From contig NZ_KB235948.1 in assembly GCF_000332335.1 (NCBI RefSeq), forward strand, positions 4,994,901 through 5,058,900: a DNA stretch of 64,000 nucleotides, written 5' to 3'. The number at the start of each line of letters is the position of its first letter. The stretch's first letter is position 1. Below, piece after piece: positions 25,629 to 33,438 of this stretch. This DNA comes from Kamptonema formosum PCC 10802 (lineage in GTDB: Bacteria; Cyanobacteriota; Cyanobacteriia; Cyanobacteriales; Oscillatoriaceae). Both the position numbers and the translations under genes were made by a program. The notes beneath the pieces were generated by a model, which saw only the letters and a program-made list of their open reading frames with translations, had not been told where the DNA came from and did not search any database.

Positions 25629-25670
25629 GTATCGAATTGTACAAAAAAACACCAGGGAGTCTGTTTATCT
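25629..25670 (+). promoter_or_regulatory. NtcA-activated promoter of ntcA
   Basis: GTATCGAATTGTAC (25629-25642) is a perfect GTA-N8-TAC NtcA box. Exactly 22 bases after the TAC lies TTATCT (25665-25670), a reasonable -10. This box-to-(-10) distance is the standard class II arrangement in which NtcA replaces the -35 element. It implies autoregulation of ntcA, as known in other cyanobacteria, and puts the start site about 60 bases before the gene. Confidence 0.8.
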
Positions 25671-25737
25671 GTTGTAAAGTCAAAGAATCCTCACATTAGG
25701 GGAATTCGTCGTATCTGGCAAACTTTCGAGGACACGG

Positions 25738-26424
25738 GTGAAGGCAATGGATAGGGTCATGACGCAAGATAGACCGCTCGCAACTGTGTTCCGTCAGATG
25801 GGGGGTGCTGCGTTCCCGCCGGTGGTGGAAGTTTACGAACGGGGCAAGACTATCTTTTTCCCCGGAGATCCGGCAGAACGGGTCTATTTTCTACTCAAAG
25901 GCGCGGTGAAGCTTTCCAGGGTTTATGAGGCGGGCGAGGAAATTACCGTGGCGCTGCTGCGGGAGAACAGCGTGTTTGGGGTGCTGTCCCTGATTACCGG
26001 GCACCGCTCTGACCGGTTTTACCATGCGGTTGCCTTTACGCCGGTGGAATTGCTCTCGGTGCCGATTGAGCAGGTGGAAAAGGCGCTCAAGGAAGATGCC
26101 GACCTGTCAATGGTGATGCTGCGGGGGCTGTCTTCGCGGATCTTGCAAACCGAGATGATGATTGAAACCCTGGCCCACCGGGATATGGGATCGCGGCTGG
26201 TGAGTTTTCTGCTGATTCTCTGCCGCGATTTTGGGGTTCCGAGCGCCCAAGGGATTACTATAGACCTGAAACTTTCCCATCAAGCTATCGCAGAAGCTAT
26301 TGGCTCAACGCGAGTCACCGTCACCCGGCTGCTCGGGGATCTGCGGGATCAAAAAATGATCTCCATCCACAAGAAAAAGATCACCGTCCACAATCCGGTG
26401 ACGTTAAGCCAGCAATTTACCTGA
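25738..26424 (+). CDS. ntcA: Global nitrogen regulator NtcA
   Basis: CRP/FNR-family activator of nitrogen-assimilation genes, responsive to 2-oxoglutarate. Up to 228 residues (GTG start at 25738); the true start may be the ATG at 25747 or 25759, since the conserved part begins near [14 protein letters not shown]. The cNMP-like effector domain ([25 protein letters not shown]), dimer helix ([25 protein letters not shown]) and C-terminal helix-turn-helix ([20 protein letters not shown]) are all intact. Its coactivator PipX is encoded at 1.4 kb. Confidence 0.97.
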   Translation: MKAMDRVMTQDRPLATVFRQMGGAAFPPVVEVYERGKTIFFPGDPAERVYFLLKGAVKLSRVYEAGEEITVALLRENSVFGVLSLITGHRSDRFYHAVAFTPVELLSVPIEQVEKALKEDADLSMVMLRGLSSRILQTEMMIETLAHRDMGSRLVSFLLILCRDFGVPSAQGITIDLKLSHQAIAEAIGSTRVTVTRLLGDLRDQKMISIHKKKITVHNPVTLSQQFT

Positions 26425-26535
26425 CCGGCTAGGCCACTTCCCGCCGGTGAGCCCTTAGCTTTTGGTGCCCTGAGGCGTTAAGCTGTATCTGGGTTGGCGT
26501 GTGGCGGTAGAGGGCGTTCCTCTTCCGACAGGTAG

Positions 26536-28116
26536 ATGACCATCGGATACATCCTGATTTTGTCCATTTTAGTCTTGGGGGGCGCTATCGCCACGGCGGG
26601 CGACCGGATTGGCACAAAAGTTGGCAAGGCGCGGCTCAGCCTTTTCAATCTGCGCCCCAAAAAAACGGCAACTCTAGTCACTGCTCTGACCGGCGTCACG
26701 ATTTCCGCGATGACGCTGGGAATTTTGTTTGCCACGAGCGAGCCCCTGCGCAAGGGTGTGTTTGAATACGACCAGACTCAGAAAAAACTCAGATCCGCCC
26801 GCCGGGAGCTGGCGCAAGCTCAAGCGGAGAAAAGTCAGGTGCAGGCTGAGCTCGATCGGGTGCGCGCCGAGCAAGCCCCTGCCCAGCAGCGCTTGGATGA
26901 AATTAACCGGTCTTTGCAGGGTGCTAATGCCAAGCTCTCGGAAGCATTGGCCCAACGAGCCCGCACTCAGAAGCAGCTGCAGGAAACTCAGCGCCAGCTC
27001 AGCGAGACGGTCCCTCAGAAGGAGGCTCTGCGAAAGGAAATTGAGCAGCTGCAGGCGGAACGCCAAGCGCTGCTCGACGAACAGGAGCGGGTTAAAGCTC
27101 AGATCGCCCTTCGCGACCTGCGTCTGGCTGAGCGCCAGCTTGAGATCGCTAAGCGGGACCGCGAAATCGCTCAGCAAGACCGGCAGATCGCCGAGCAGGA
27201 GCTGCAGGTGGCTCAGCAGAAGCAGCTGCTCGCCGAGCAGGGGCAGCAGGTGGCTGAGCAAAAGCAGCTGCTCGCCGAGCAGGGGCAGCAGGTGGCTGAG
27301 CAAAAGCAGCTGCTCGCCGAGCAGGAGCTGCAGGTCACCGCGCAAACTCAAGTCATCGCCCAGCAGGAAACTCAGCTCAAGGAACTGGAAACTCAAAAGA
27401 ATGTCCGAGAGCGAGAAGTGAAATTGCTGGAGCGCGATTTGCAAGTCCTCAAGGAGGGCACGATTGCGATCCGCCGCAACCAAGTCCTCGCCTCTGGTGT
27501 GGTGCGCGTCGTTAAGCCCAGCGCCGCCCCGCAAGCGGTGCAGCAACTGCTGCACGAAGCTAACCAAGTTACTGGCAAGCTGACTCAGCCCGGTCGGGAC
27601 ACGTTCGGCGAGCCGGTGATTCAAATGACCCGGGCTGAAGTTGAGGAATTGATAGATCGCATTGATGACGGTCAGGACTATGTGGTGCGCATTCTCTCGG
27701 CTGCTAACTACCTGCTCGGGGAAAAGCGGGTGCAAGTCTTTGCCGATGCGGCTCCCAATCAAGTTGTGTTTTTGGCTGGCGATGTGGTGGCGGCGACTTC
27801 CATCGATCCCGCAACGATGACGGCTAGCCAGCTGCGCGAGCGCATCGAGGTGCTGATCGGCGCTTCTATGTTTCGCTCCCGCAAAGCCGGCGTTCTGGCT
27901 GAGACTATCCAGGTCGGAGACGGTCGCATCGAAACCCTGATTCGCTTTCTCCAGCAACTCCAGCAGCAAAACCAGCCGGTTGATGTTAGGGCGGTTGCTG
28001 CAGGTGTCACCCACACAGCAGGCCCTCTCAAAATTGAACTGGTGGCTACTGTCAATGGTGAGGTGATTTTTCGCACCTGCTCTCCTAACTCCGCCACCGG
28101 CCAAGCTTGCGCTTGA
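26536..28116 (+). CDS. DUF3084 membrane-anchored coiled-coil protein
   Basis: 526 residues. Two N-terminal membrane segments (GYILILSILVLGGAIATAG and TLVTALTGVTISAMTLGILF) surround a short basic loop (GKARLSLFNLRPKK). Residues 75-315 form a long Gln/Glu-rich coiled coil, including near-identical 14-residue units (LLAEQGQQVAEQKQ) repeated three times. The C-terminal domain (about 330-526) includes SGVVRVVKPSAAPQAV, EVEELIDRIDDGQDYVVRI and VGDGRIETLIRFLQQL. This is the layout of cyanobacterial DUF3084 proteins, function unknown. It lies 111 bases after ntcA; a YqgF-like gene follows beyond a repeat block. Confidence 0.88.
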   Translation: MTIGYILILSILVLGGAIATAGDRIGTKVGKARLSLFNLRPKKTATLVTALTGVTISAMTLGILFATSEPLRKGVFEYDQTQKKLRSARRELAQAQAEKSQVQAELDRVRAEQAPAQQRLDEINRSLQGANAKLSEALAQRARTQKQLQETQRQLSETVPQKEALRKEIEQLQAERQALLDEQERVKAQIALRDLRLAERQLEIAKRDREIAQQDRQIAEQELQVAQQKQLLAEQGQQVAEQKQLLAEQGQQVAEQKQLLAEQELQVTAQTQVIAQQETQLKELETQKNVREREVKLLERDLQVLKEGTIAIRRNQVLASGVVRVVKPSAAPQAVQQLLHEANQVTGKLTQPGRDTFGEPVIQMTRAEVEELIDRIDDGQDYVVRILSAANYLLGEKRVQVFADAAPNQVVFLAGDVVAATSIDPATMTASQLRERIEVLIGASMFRSRKAGVLAETIQVGDGRIETLIRFLQQLQQQNQPVDVRAVAAGVTHTAGPLKIELVATVNGEVIFRTCSPNSATGQACA

Positions 28117-28314
28117 CCTCTCCTCTCACCCTGCCGTCACGCCGGCAGCCTTTTATTGACTAATCAACCGGATATCATGTTGCTATATGCTCTCTGCCGT
28201 CTGCCATCCATCAGGTTTATTCCAAAAAGATAAAGCTTTTTGGGTTAATCACTCATTTAATAAGCCCTTGGGCTTTTAATCTGCTTATCACACAGCTTAT
28301 TACACCTGGGATCG

Positions 28315-28588
28315 GAGGGAACGCCTGTCCCACGTCCTAACCTAAGTGGCTCCTGCGTTCTATAAGTATTCACTTAGGTTAGGACACGAGCGTCGGAAAG
28401 GAACCCCTATCCTAGGAGGTTCCGACGTAGGTCAGGGGTTTCGCCTGCCCTAACCTAAGTGGCTCCTGCGATCTAGCAGTATTCACTTAGGTTAGGACAC
28501 CCGCGTCGGAAAGGAACCGCTATCTTAGGAGGTTCCGACGTAGGGCAGGCGTCTCGCCTACCCTAACCTAAGTGGCTCCTGTGATAGG
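28315..28588. repeat. Tandem family B repeats with internal palindromes
   Basis: A unit of about 125 bases is present twice: CCTAACCTAAGTGGCTCCTG, a short spacer with AGTATTCACTTAGGTTAGGAC, then CGTCGGAAAGGAACC and its inverted copy GGTTCCGACG. The block ends with a third CCTAACCTAAGTGG. Each unit is palindromic at two levels. The gap 28117-28663 holds nothing else except short open frames without support. Confidence 0.75.
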
Positions 28589-28663
28589 GCAAATTAAATG
28601 CACGACACGGGGAGATCCCCCCACCGGCCCCGACGCGATCAACTCCTGTCCCTACAAGAAATT

Positions 28664-29086
28664 ATGACCAATTCAAAGAGTGCAATTTTGGGCTTCGATC
28701 CCGGACGCGAGAAGTGCGGTGTGGCTGTGGTGGCGTCGGACCTGATGCCGGTCTGCCACCAAGTTGTGCCGGCGGCTAGGGCGCTAGAAACGATCCAGTC
28801 CCTGTGCCGGCAGTTTGCCGTCGAGCTGGTGGTGATGGGAGATCAAACCTCGGCAAAAGCCTGGTTTGAGCAACTCACCGGCAATTTGCCCGAAACGGTG
28901 CGGGTTGTGCTGGTGGATGAGCGCTACAGCAGTTTGGAGGCCAGGGAGCGCTACTGGCAAATGCACCCCCCCACCGGCCTGGCGCGCGTGATCCCCAAAG
29001 GCATGCGAGTCCCTCCCCGCCCGGTGGATGATATTGTGGCCATTATCTTGATTGAGCGCTACTTGGCTCAGAGTGGGTTGGGTTGA
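28664..29086 (+). CDS. YqgF/RuvX-like resolvase-fold protein
   Basis: 140 residues from MTNSKSAILGFDPGREKCGV; an upstream in-frame ATG would add 22 residues. RNase H-fold signature elements are ILGFDPGREKCGVAV (first catalytic Asp), VELVVMGDQT and VVLVDERYSSLEAR (second acidic site), with the C-terminal Asp in RPVDDIVAIILIERYL. Related proteins process pre-16S rRNA or resolve Holliday junctions; this divergent branch, usually next to DUF3084 in cyanobacteria, has no proven role. It follows a block of family B repeats. Confidence 0.8.
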   Translation: MTNSKSAILGFDPGREKCGVAVVASDLMPVCHQVVPAARALETIQSLCRQFAVELVVMGDQTSAKAWFEQLTGNLPETVRVVLVDERYSSLEARERYWQMHPPTGLARVIPKGMRVPPRPVDDIVAIILIERYLAQSGLG

Positions 29087-29097
29087 GTGCCGGTCAG

Positions 29098-29222
29098 AGC
29101 ATGGGGCATGGGGCATTGGCCACTGGGCACTGGGCACTGGGCACTGGGCATTGGGCATTGCTGAAAATCTTCCCCATGCCCCATCCCCCATGCGCCATGC
29201 GCCATGCGCTATGCCCCATGCG
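29098..29222. repeat. GGGCATTGGGCACTGGGCA short-repeat palindrome
   Basis: Left half: repeated (C/T)ATGGGGCATTGGGCACT with 8-bp GGGCACTG units; right half: CCCCATGCGCCATGCGC units. The halves are roughly complementary, forming a long imperfect hairpin. It lies between the convergent YqgF-like and DUF3146 genes. Confidence 0.65.
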
Positions 29223-29225
29223 CCA

Positions 29226-29489
29226 TTACAGGTCAGCCCGAATTGTGAAAGAATAGTCTCCCCCAGGCTCCAGCTGGTAGTCACATTTCTCCAAGAAGCG
29301 CCCCAGAGGCTCCTGTATTAAGGCTCGCCCTCGGGAAGGCTCTATGGCCAGCTCGCCGCGCTTGAAACACCACTGGAACTGCCACACAAATTGGCCGGCA
29401 CTGACTTCACCGGCAAGGGTGCCCTGGTGCCAAGACTGTTGAGTGACTCGCACATGTGCTGTGGTTCTGGGCAGACGGTTAGGACTCAT
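29226..29489 (-). CDS. DUF3146 family protein
   Basis: 87 residues. The sequence (TAHVRVTQQSWHQGTLAGEV, FVWQFQWCFKRGELAIEPSRGRALIQEPLGRFL, CDYQLEPGGDYSFTIRADL) fits the small, cyanobacteria-restricted DUF3146 family; function unknown. No signal peptide or membrane segment. The two Trp-rich strands suggest a beta-rich fold. The terminal hairpin element at 29516-29550 lies just upstream. The C-terminus overlaps nothing but abuts the CAT-rich repeat. Confidence 0.72.
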   Translation of the reverse strand: MSPNRLPRTTAHVRVTQQSWHQGTLAGEVSAGQFVWQFQWCFKRGELAIEPSRGRALIQEPLGRFLEKCDYQLEPGGDYSFTIRADL

Positions 29490-29515
29490 ACAACTTCCGT
29501 CTTTATAGTTTGTTT

Positions 29516-29550
29516 GAGAAACCCGGTTTCTTAAAGAAACCGGGTTTCTC
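29516..29550. terminator. Family A hairpin between pth and DUF3146
   Basis: GAGAAACCCGGTTTC (29516-29530) and GAAACCGGGTTTCTC (29536-29550) form a perfect 15-bp stem. Outer MITE ends are missing. It could terminate transcription after pth. Confidence 0.5.
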
Positions 29551-29619
29551 AGGTTTCTGAATTGGGAACAGCAGAAACCCGCCGAGCTTTGCCGGAAATC
29601 ATGAATTAATTATCCGGAT

Positions 29620-30258
29620 TTACTCTCCTGCAGCCGCTGCTACTGTACGGCTGTTGTACAAATTCATAGCTTTCTCAACCCCCTGCTTGAGGCTGAGGGA
29701 GACGGCATCAGCGACGAGCTGCAGGACTTCTGACACCAGCTGGGTTTCAGCGGACGAGAATTTTCCCAGAACATAGGAAACCGTGGCGGAATCGCTGCCT
29801 CGATCCTTGGGTTTGCCGATACCGATGCGCAGGCGGGGAAAGTTTTCGGTGCCGAGGTGGGCGATGGTTGACTTCATGCCATTGTGACCGCCGGCAGATC
29901 CAGACAGGCGCAACCGCAGCCGCCCCAAGGGCAAGTCCATATCGTCATAAATCACCAGCACGGATTCTGGCGGGAGTTTGTACCAGTCCGTCACCGCTCG
30001 AATGGCTTGTCCGGAGAGGTTCATATAGGTCAGCGGTTTGAGCAGGCGGATTTTATCACCTTTTGGCCCCACGCCCTCTCCGAACTGGCCCTGAAATTTG
30101 CGGTGTTCCGCTAGGGAAATGTTCCAGGAACGCGCCAAGGCGTCAGCGGCGGCAAAGCCGATATTGTGCCGCGTTTGGTCGTATTTTGGCTCTGGATTCC
30201 CCAGCCCTACAATCAGCTGGGGAATCACCAGAGCCGGTGGTGCCGTAGCTTGTGTCAT
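29620..30258 (-). CDS. pth: Peptidyl-tRNA hydrolase
   Basis: 212 residues. Releases tRNA from peptidyl-tRNA dropped by ribosomes. Conserved blocks: LIVGLGNPEPKYDQTRHNIGF with the catalytic His (N-x-GF), KPLTYMNLSGQAI, VIYDDMDLPLGRLRLRLSGSAGGHNGMKS and FPRLRIGIGKP. The N-terminal dozen residues (MTQATAPPALVIPQ) are a nonconserved extension. TatA, PsbH genes lie upstream on the same strand, a neighbourhood frequent in cyanobacteria. Confidence 0.95.
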   Translation of the reverse strand: MTQATAPPALVIPQLIVGLGNPEPKYDQTRHNIGFAAADALARSWNISLAEHRKFQGQFGEGVGPKGDKIRLLKPLTYMNLSGQAIRAVTDWYKLPPESVLVIYDDMDLPLGRLRLRLSGSAGGHNGMKSTIAHLGTENFPRLRIGIGKPKDRGSDSATVSYVLGKFSSAETQLVSEVLQLVADAVSLSLKQGVEKAMNLYNSRTVAAAAGE

Positions 30259-30318
30259 TGAATTTCCGATCTCACAAAAGCGGGGCGAGAGATTTTAGAC
30301 GCTAGATTTATGGGATAG

Positions 30319-30418
30319 CAGTATTCACTTAGGTTAGGACAGTAGGACAGGCGAGACGCCTGTCCTACGCCTTTTATCCCTAGGGCACTGATGTCCGTTC
30401 CCCATGTGGCTAGTGCTA
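30319..30418. repeat. MITE-like repeat, family B, near-complete
   Basis: Starts TAGCAGTATTCACTTAGGTT, contains GTAGGACAGGCGAGACGCCT with its inverted half, and ends CATGTGGCTAGTGCTA. The ends are imperfect inverted repeats (TAGCAGTA against TAGTGCTA). Confidence 0.65.
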
Positions 30419-30464
30419 GAAAATGCCGGAGCTAAAATCCGGGCGTGCTGGGCGGAACTCCCCC

Positions 30465-30734
30465 CTAGGTCTGCTGAGACTGGCCGGCGGCAGTCTCGTC
30501 GGGGACAGGGGTAGCCATTTTCTCCGGTTTAGCGGGGGGAGCGGTCTTCACCGCTTCCAGCTGCTCCACTTCTCGCTTGAGCTCGTTCTCAAAGTCCCTG
30601 GAAGCTTCCTGGAAGCCCCGAATTGCCTTTCCCAGACTGCGACCGATTTCTGGCAATTTCTTGGGGCCAAAGATCAGTAGGGCCACGCCCAGGATCACGG
30701 CCATCTCCGGCAAGCCTATCCCAAAAATGTTCAC
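30465..30734 (-). CDS. tatA: Sec-independent translocase subunit TatA/E
   Basis: 89 residues. N-terminal transmembrane helix (MNIFGIGLPEMAVILGVALLIFG, given here as LPEMAVILGVALL), then the FGPKKLPEIGRSLGKAIRGF hinge and amphipathic helix typical of TatA, and an acidic/Pro-rich tail. TatA forms the pore for folded proteins with twin-arginine signals in plasma and thylakoid membranes. Cyanobacterial genes of this type serve as TatA/E/B. It lies between psbH and pth on the same strand. Confidence 0.92.
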   Translation of the reverse strand: MNIFGIGLPEMAVILGVALLIFGPKKLPEIGRSLGKAIRGFQEASRDFENELKREVEQLEAVKTAPPAKPEKMATPVPDETAAGQSQQT

Positions 30735-30843
30735 GCGACAACCTCGCTGCGACTTCTGGCTCTAGTATAGAACTGACAAAAAATCCCGGTCTAGCCGGGA
30801 CTGCTGGGCGATGGTGCCAGCTTGGGGTGGGGAGCGGCGGAGG

Positions 30844-31047
30844 CTAGTTGCCTAGGGCTCTCCAATCCACCTGGAACGAGTCAAGCAGCAGCGAGGAGTT
30901 GTAGATTTGCAGAATAATCAGCAAGAAGACGAGAAACAGGCCCATAAACACCCCCATGAGGATGGTGGTGCCCCAACCGGGGGCGACTTTACCGTATTCC
31001 GAGTTCAGGGGTCTGAGAACCTCTCCCAGCCAAGTCCGTTGTGCCAT
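30844..31047 (-). CDS. psbH: Photosystem II protein PsbH
   Basis: 67 residues, normal cyanobacterial length (no plant-type phosphorylated extension). Sequence [20 protein letters not shown], a single membrane helix ([20 protein letters not shown]) and a short lumenal tail ending VDWRALGN. PsbH stabilises CP47 and the PSII reaction centre and QB site. It is divergent from psbN with an 84-base gap that must contain both promoters. Confidence 0.97.
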   Translation of the reverse strand: MAQRTWLGEVLRPLNSEYGKVAPGWGTTILMGVFMGLFLVFLLIILQIYNSSLLLDSFQVDWRALGN

Positions 31048-31131
31048 AAGTCACCTGCGATCAGTTACGACAGATTTTTTAATGTTTTGTAATATTGTAT
31101 AAGGAACAGCACTCATAAATTTAATTTCAAA

Positions 31132-31263
31132 ATGGAATCCTCAGCAGTTCTTATCATTTCGATTGGGGCCGTCCTGGTCGCCATCACCGGCTTCTCCATC
31201 TACACCTCGTTTGGGCCACCTTCCAAGGAGCTGGCCGATCCCTTTGACGACCACGAGGACTGA
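31132..31263 (+). CDS. psbN: PsbN, PSII assembly factor
   Basis: 43 residues: one N-terminal membrane helix (AVLIISIGAVLVAITGFSIY) followed by the conserved TSFGPPSKELADPFDDHED. The C-terminal F-G-x-PSKEL-x-DPF-x-x-HED is diagnostic. PsbN is needed for assembly or repair of PSII rather than being a stable subunit. It lies divergently from psbH, the classical arrangement. There is no strong ribosome binding site (TTAATTTCAAA before ATG). Confidence 0.95.
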   Translation: MESSAVLIISIGAVLVAITGFSIYTSFGPPSKELADPFDDHED

Positions 31264-31481
31264 GATGGCACCGGCACTGCCGGCCTCTTCCGGGCCCGAC
31301 GAGCAGTGGCCTTCTGCTGCCGGTGGCGCGGCTCGGCCATTATTGCTCCGACAATTCGCCCGAAACGCAAGCCGGTGGCTAAACGCACCGGCTTATTTTT
31401 TGACGCTTGACAGAATTCATTTAATCTGATATTAGAACCCTCGGCGCTCGCCGTGAGAGGAGTGGGAAACTGGGCACAGCA

Positions 31482-32225
31482 CTAGGACTTGCACAAGATA
31501 AGGTTGCCTCTGTCACCGATTTTTCCGTTCGTCACCCACCCCCTTACAGGAGATTCGATTTCCACCCAGTTGCGACCGTCCACCGTGACAATGGTTGCCG
31601 GATTAGTGCTGACGCTGAGCGTGTCTCCATTCGCCACACCTCCCATCCAGGGCGCGTTAGCCGTCGGTTGAGAGCGAATTGCCAGACCTTCTTTCACAGG
31701 GGTCTGGACTCGGCGACAGCGATCCTGTGCGCGAGCCACTTCCGAAGTGGGAGAGGTTGTATAGGTCGGAGAAGACACCGGCTCTGTCTGAGGCGCTGCA
31801 GCGACCGGCGGCGTTTCAGCGGTGCGAGACATGCGACGGGCGGTGACGGTTACAGTCGATCTGAACCGGCCATTCTCCCAGCAGCCGATTTGGATCTCTC
31901 CCGCACTGGTATTAATCAGCTGAGCGTTAATTCTGTACCAGTAATTTTCTGCCTTTTTCCTCTCTGTATAGGGCGTTTCGACTTGTCCAAAGCACAGATT
32001 CTCCAGAGACATCAGGGCAGTGGTGTCCTTTGGCGACAGACCAAACCGCAAATCTGAAGCATTCATCTTGTCCCAGCGCTGCCAAGAACTCCATCCTGTC
32101 TCTGGGATATTATTAAGTCCATTCGGATCCATAGGGTCGGCTTTAACCGGCAAGCTTGCAGAAAGCATCAAGCTGCCTAGCAGCGTGCCGGTGAGGGTTA
32201 ATTTTAGCAAGTTTTCAAGTTTCAT
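31482..32225 (-). CDS. Secreted protein with C-terminal SH3-like domain
   Basis: 247 residues. Signal peptide MKLENLLKLTLTGTLLGSLM with cleavage likely after PVKA. The middle part (residues 40-130, ending in TARRMSR) is unrecognised. A Pro/Thr-rich linker (VAAAPQTEPVSSPTYTTSPT) precedes a bacterial SH3-like segment: EGLAIRSQPTANAPWMGGVANGD, VDGRNWVEIESPVRGWVTNG. Such domains bind peptidoglycan or other cell-wall ligands, so a periplasmic or wall role is likely. Exact function unknown. Cysteines (RCRRV, LILCKS) could form a disulphide. Confidence 0.75.
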   Translation of the reverse strand: MKLENLLKLTLTGTLLGSLMLSASLPVKADPMDPNGLNNIPETGWSSWQRWDKMNASDLRFGLSPKDTTALMSLENLCFGQVETPYTERKKAENYWYRINAQLINTSAGEIQIGCWENGRFRSTVTVTARRMSRTAETPPVAAAPQTEPVSSPTYTTSPTSEVARAQDRCRRVQTPVKEGLAIRSQPTANAPWMGGVANGDTLSVSTNPATIVTVDGRNWVEIESPVRGWVTNGKIGDRGNLILCKS

Positions 32226-32571
32226 GGCTGTATAACTTAGAATTTCCCTGACTGTATTATAGAACCGTCAAGCCCTGTCTGCGAGGTTTGGGGAACTTGC
32301 AAGGGGGTGAGAGCGTCTCACTTGTGGCAAAAGACCATTTTGGTTCGGGTTGGAACCCGACTTGCCGGGTGCGGCGCGCAGAGATCGCGCACTCACTTGC
32401 ATGCTTTTTTTTGTTTTATAGCATGTTAACCTCTATCCCCTCACCCCCTCACCGCCCGCACTTTGGGGAGAGGGGGAGTAATAAAATGGTCAGTAGCTGA
32501 ACAGAATTAACAGCGGGGCCAGAAACCGGGTTTCTTTAGGAAACCCGGTTTCTTGACGCTCACCGTACAGC
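32226..32571. other. Intergenic region with hairpin
   Basis: About 345 bases without a gene. A family A stem lies at 32521-32554 (AGAAACCGGGTTTC facing GAAACCCGGTTTCT), and a CCCCCTCACC...GGGGAGAGGGGG repeat at about 32440-32475. The hairpin lies just after the next gene's stop codon and could be its terminator. Confidence 0.5.
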
Positions 32572-33021
32572 TCAACCGCACTGCCTGACGGCTTCCCCTG
32601 CCGTCATCCCCTGGCGCAAGCGACTGCGCTCGTCGTACATAGCCTCTTTCATACATTTACTGATTTGCTGGCTGAGCGTTTGGGTTGTCGCTCGCTGGCA
32701 AACCTGTGCGGCAGCGCCGGCAGTCATCCCATTCCGCAGGCGATTGCTAGAATTGTACATTGTTTCTTTCACGCAGTCGCTTATCGCCACACTTTGCTCT
32801 GCAGTTGCAGCATTTTGACAGGCGGCATTGGCTGCCATTTCGGCTATCTCCGACCGGCGGCGATCGCCAGCGTACATCAGCCGGCTCATGCAGTGGATTT
32901 TAAATTCGCTTGCGGCTTGCGCCTCCCCTCGCGCCGGCACCAGCAAACTGCTCATTGCCAGTGCGGCAGCTACCGGCACACTCCAGATAGTTTTTGCTAA
33001 AATTTGCGTTTTAACTCTCAC
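32572..33021 (-). CDS. Secreted protein with three Cys-bounded repeats
   Basis: 149 residues from a GTG start (33019-33021) with GGGAG seven bases upstream; longer frames read into a repeat. Signal peptide VKTQILAKTIWSVPVAAALA, cleaved probably after GEAQA. The mature part has about three 39-residue repeats beginning with Cys: CMSRLMYAGDRRRSEIAEMA, CVKETMYNSSNRLRNGMTAG and CMKEAMYDERSRLRQGMTAG, each followed by A-A/V-x-x-C. The pattern C-x4-MY-x5-R-(L)R-x-GMTAG-x-A-x-x-C suggests small helical, disulphide-linked units. No family is recognised. It is probably periplasmic or extracellular. Confidence 0.7.
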   Translation of the reverse strand: MRVKTQILAKTIWSVPVAAALAMSSLLVPARGEAQAASEFKIHCMSRLMYAGDRRRSEIAEMAANAACQNAATAEQSVAISDCVKETMYNSSNRLRNGMTAGAAAQVCQRATTQTLSQQISKCMKEAMYDERSRLRQGMTAGEAVRQCG

Positions 33022-33438
33022 AAAAAACTCCCTGTTATATAATTTAAAGCATTCTGTAGGGTGCGTTCCCAAGGGGAACGCACCTACTTCTCTTTCAAAC
33101 GTATCCAATTTTACAGCAATTGAGCCACAAAGGTGTTAACTTAACTAAGTCTTTAGATTTGCGCCGGCACCGGCTGGGGCACCGGCAATCTGGCAGTTTG
33201 AACCCTGCCAGAGTTGGCGCTTTTCCGGTGGCTGCAACCCACCGGCGGGGGGAGAGAGCGCACTTCTGAGAAACCCAGTTTCCTTGAGAGAGCCGGTTTT
33301 GGCATTTAGGGAATTTTATGTTAAAACGTTAACGAGTTGACAGCTTGCGCCTTTCAAACGCACGCGCCGCTAGGAGGTAGGCGTTAATAGCGAGCTGCGC
33401 AAGTGATGCCTTTACAGCAAACCCGCAAGAGAGGTAGC
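33022..33438. other. Intergenic region with GTAGGGTGCGTTCCC palindrome
   Basis: About 415 bases. 33056-33087 is a palindrome, GTAGGGTGCGTTCCC facing GGGAACGCACCTAC, of a family also at 45061-45126, 53503-53537 and 62812-63210. The rest shows short GC-rich strings and no gene. Confidence 0.55.

Noticed and set aside
26674..28104. 476-codon frame antisense to the DUF3084 gene
   Set aside because: It mirrors the low-complexity Gln/Leu codons of the coiled coil; the sense protein has a coherent domain layout.
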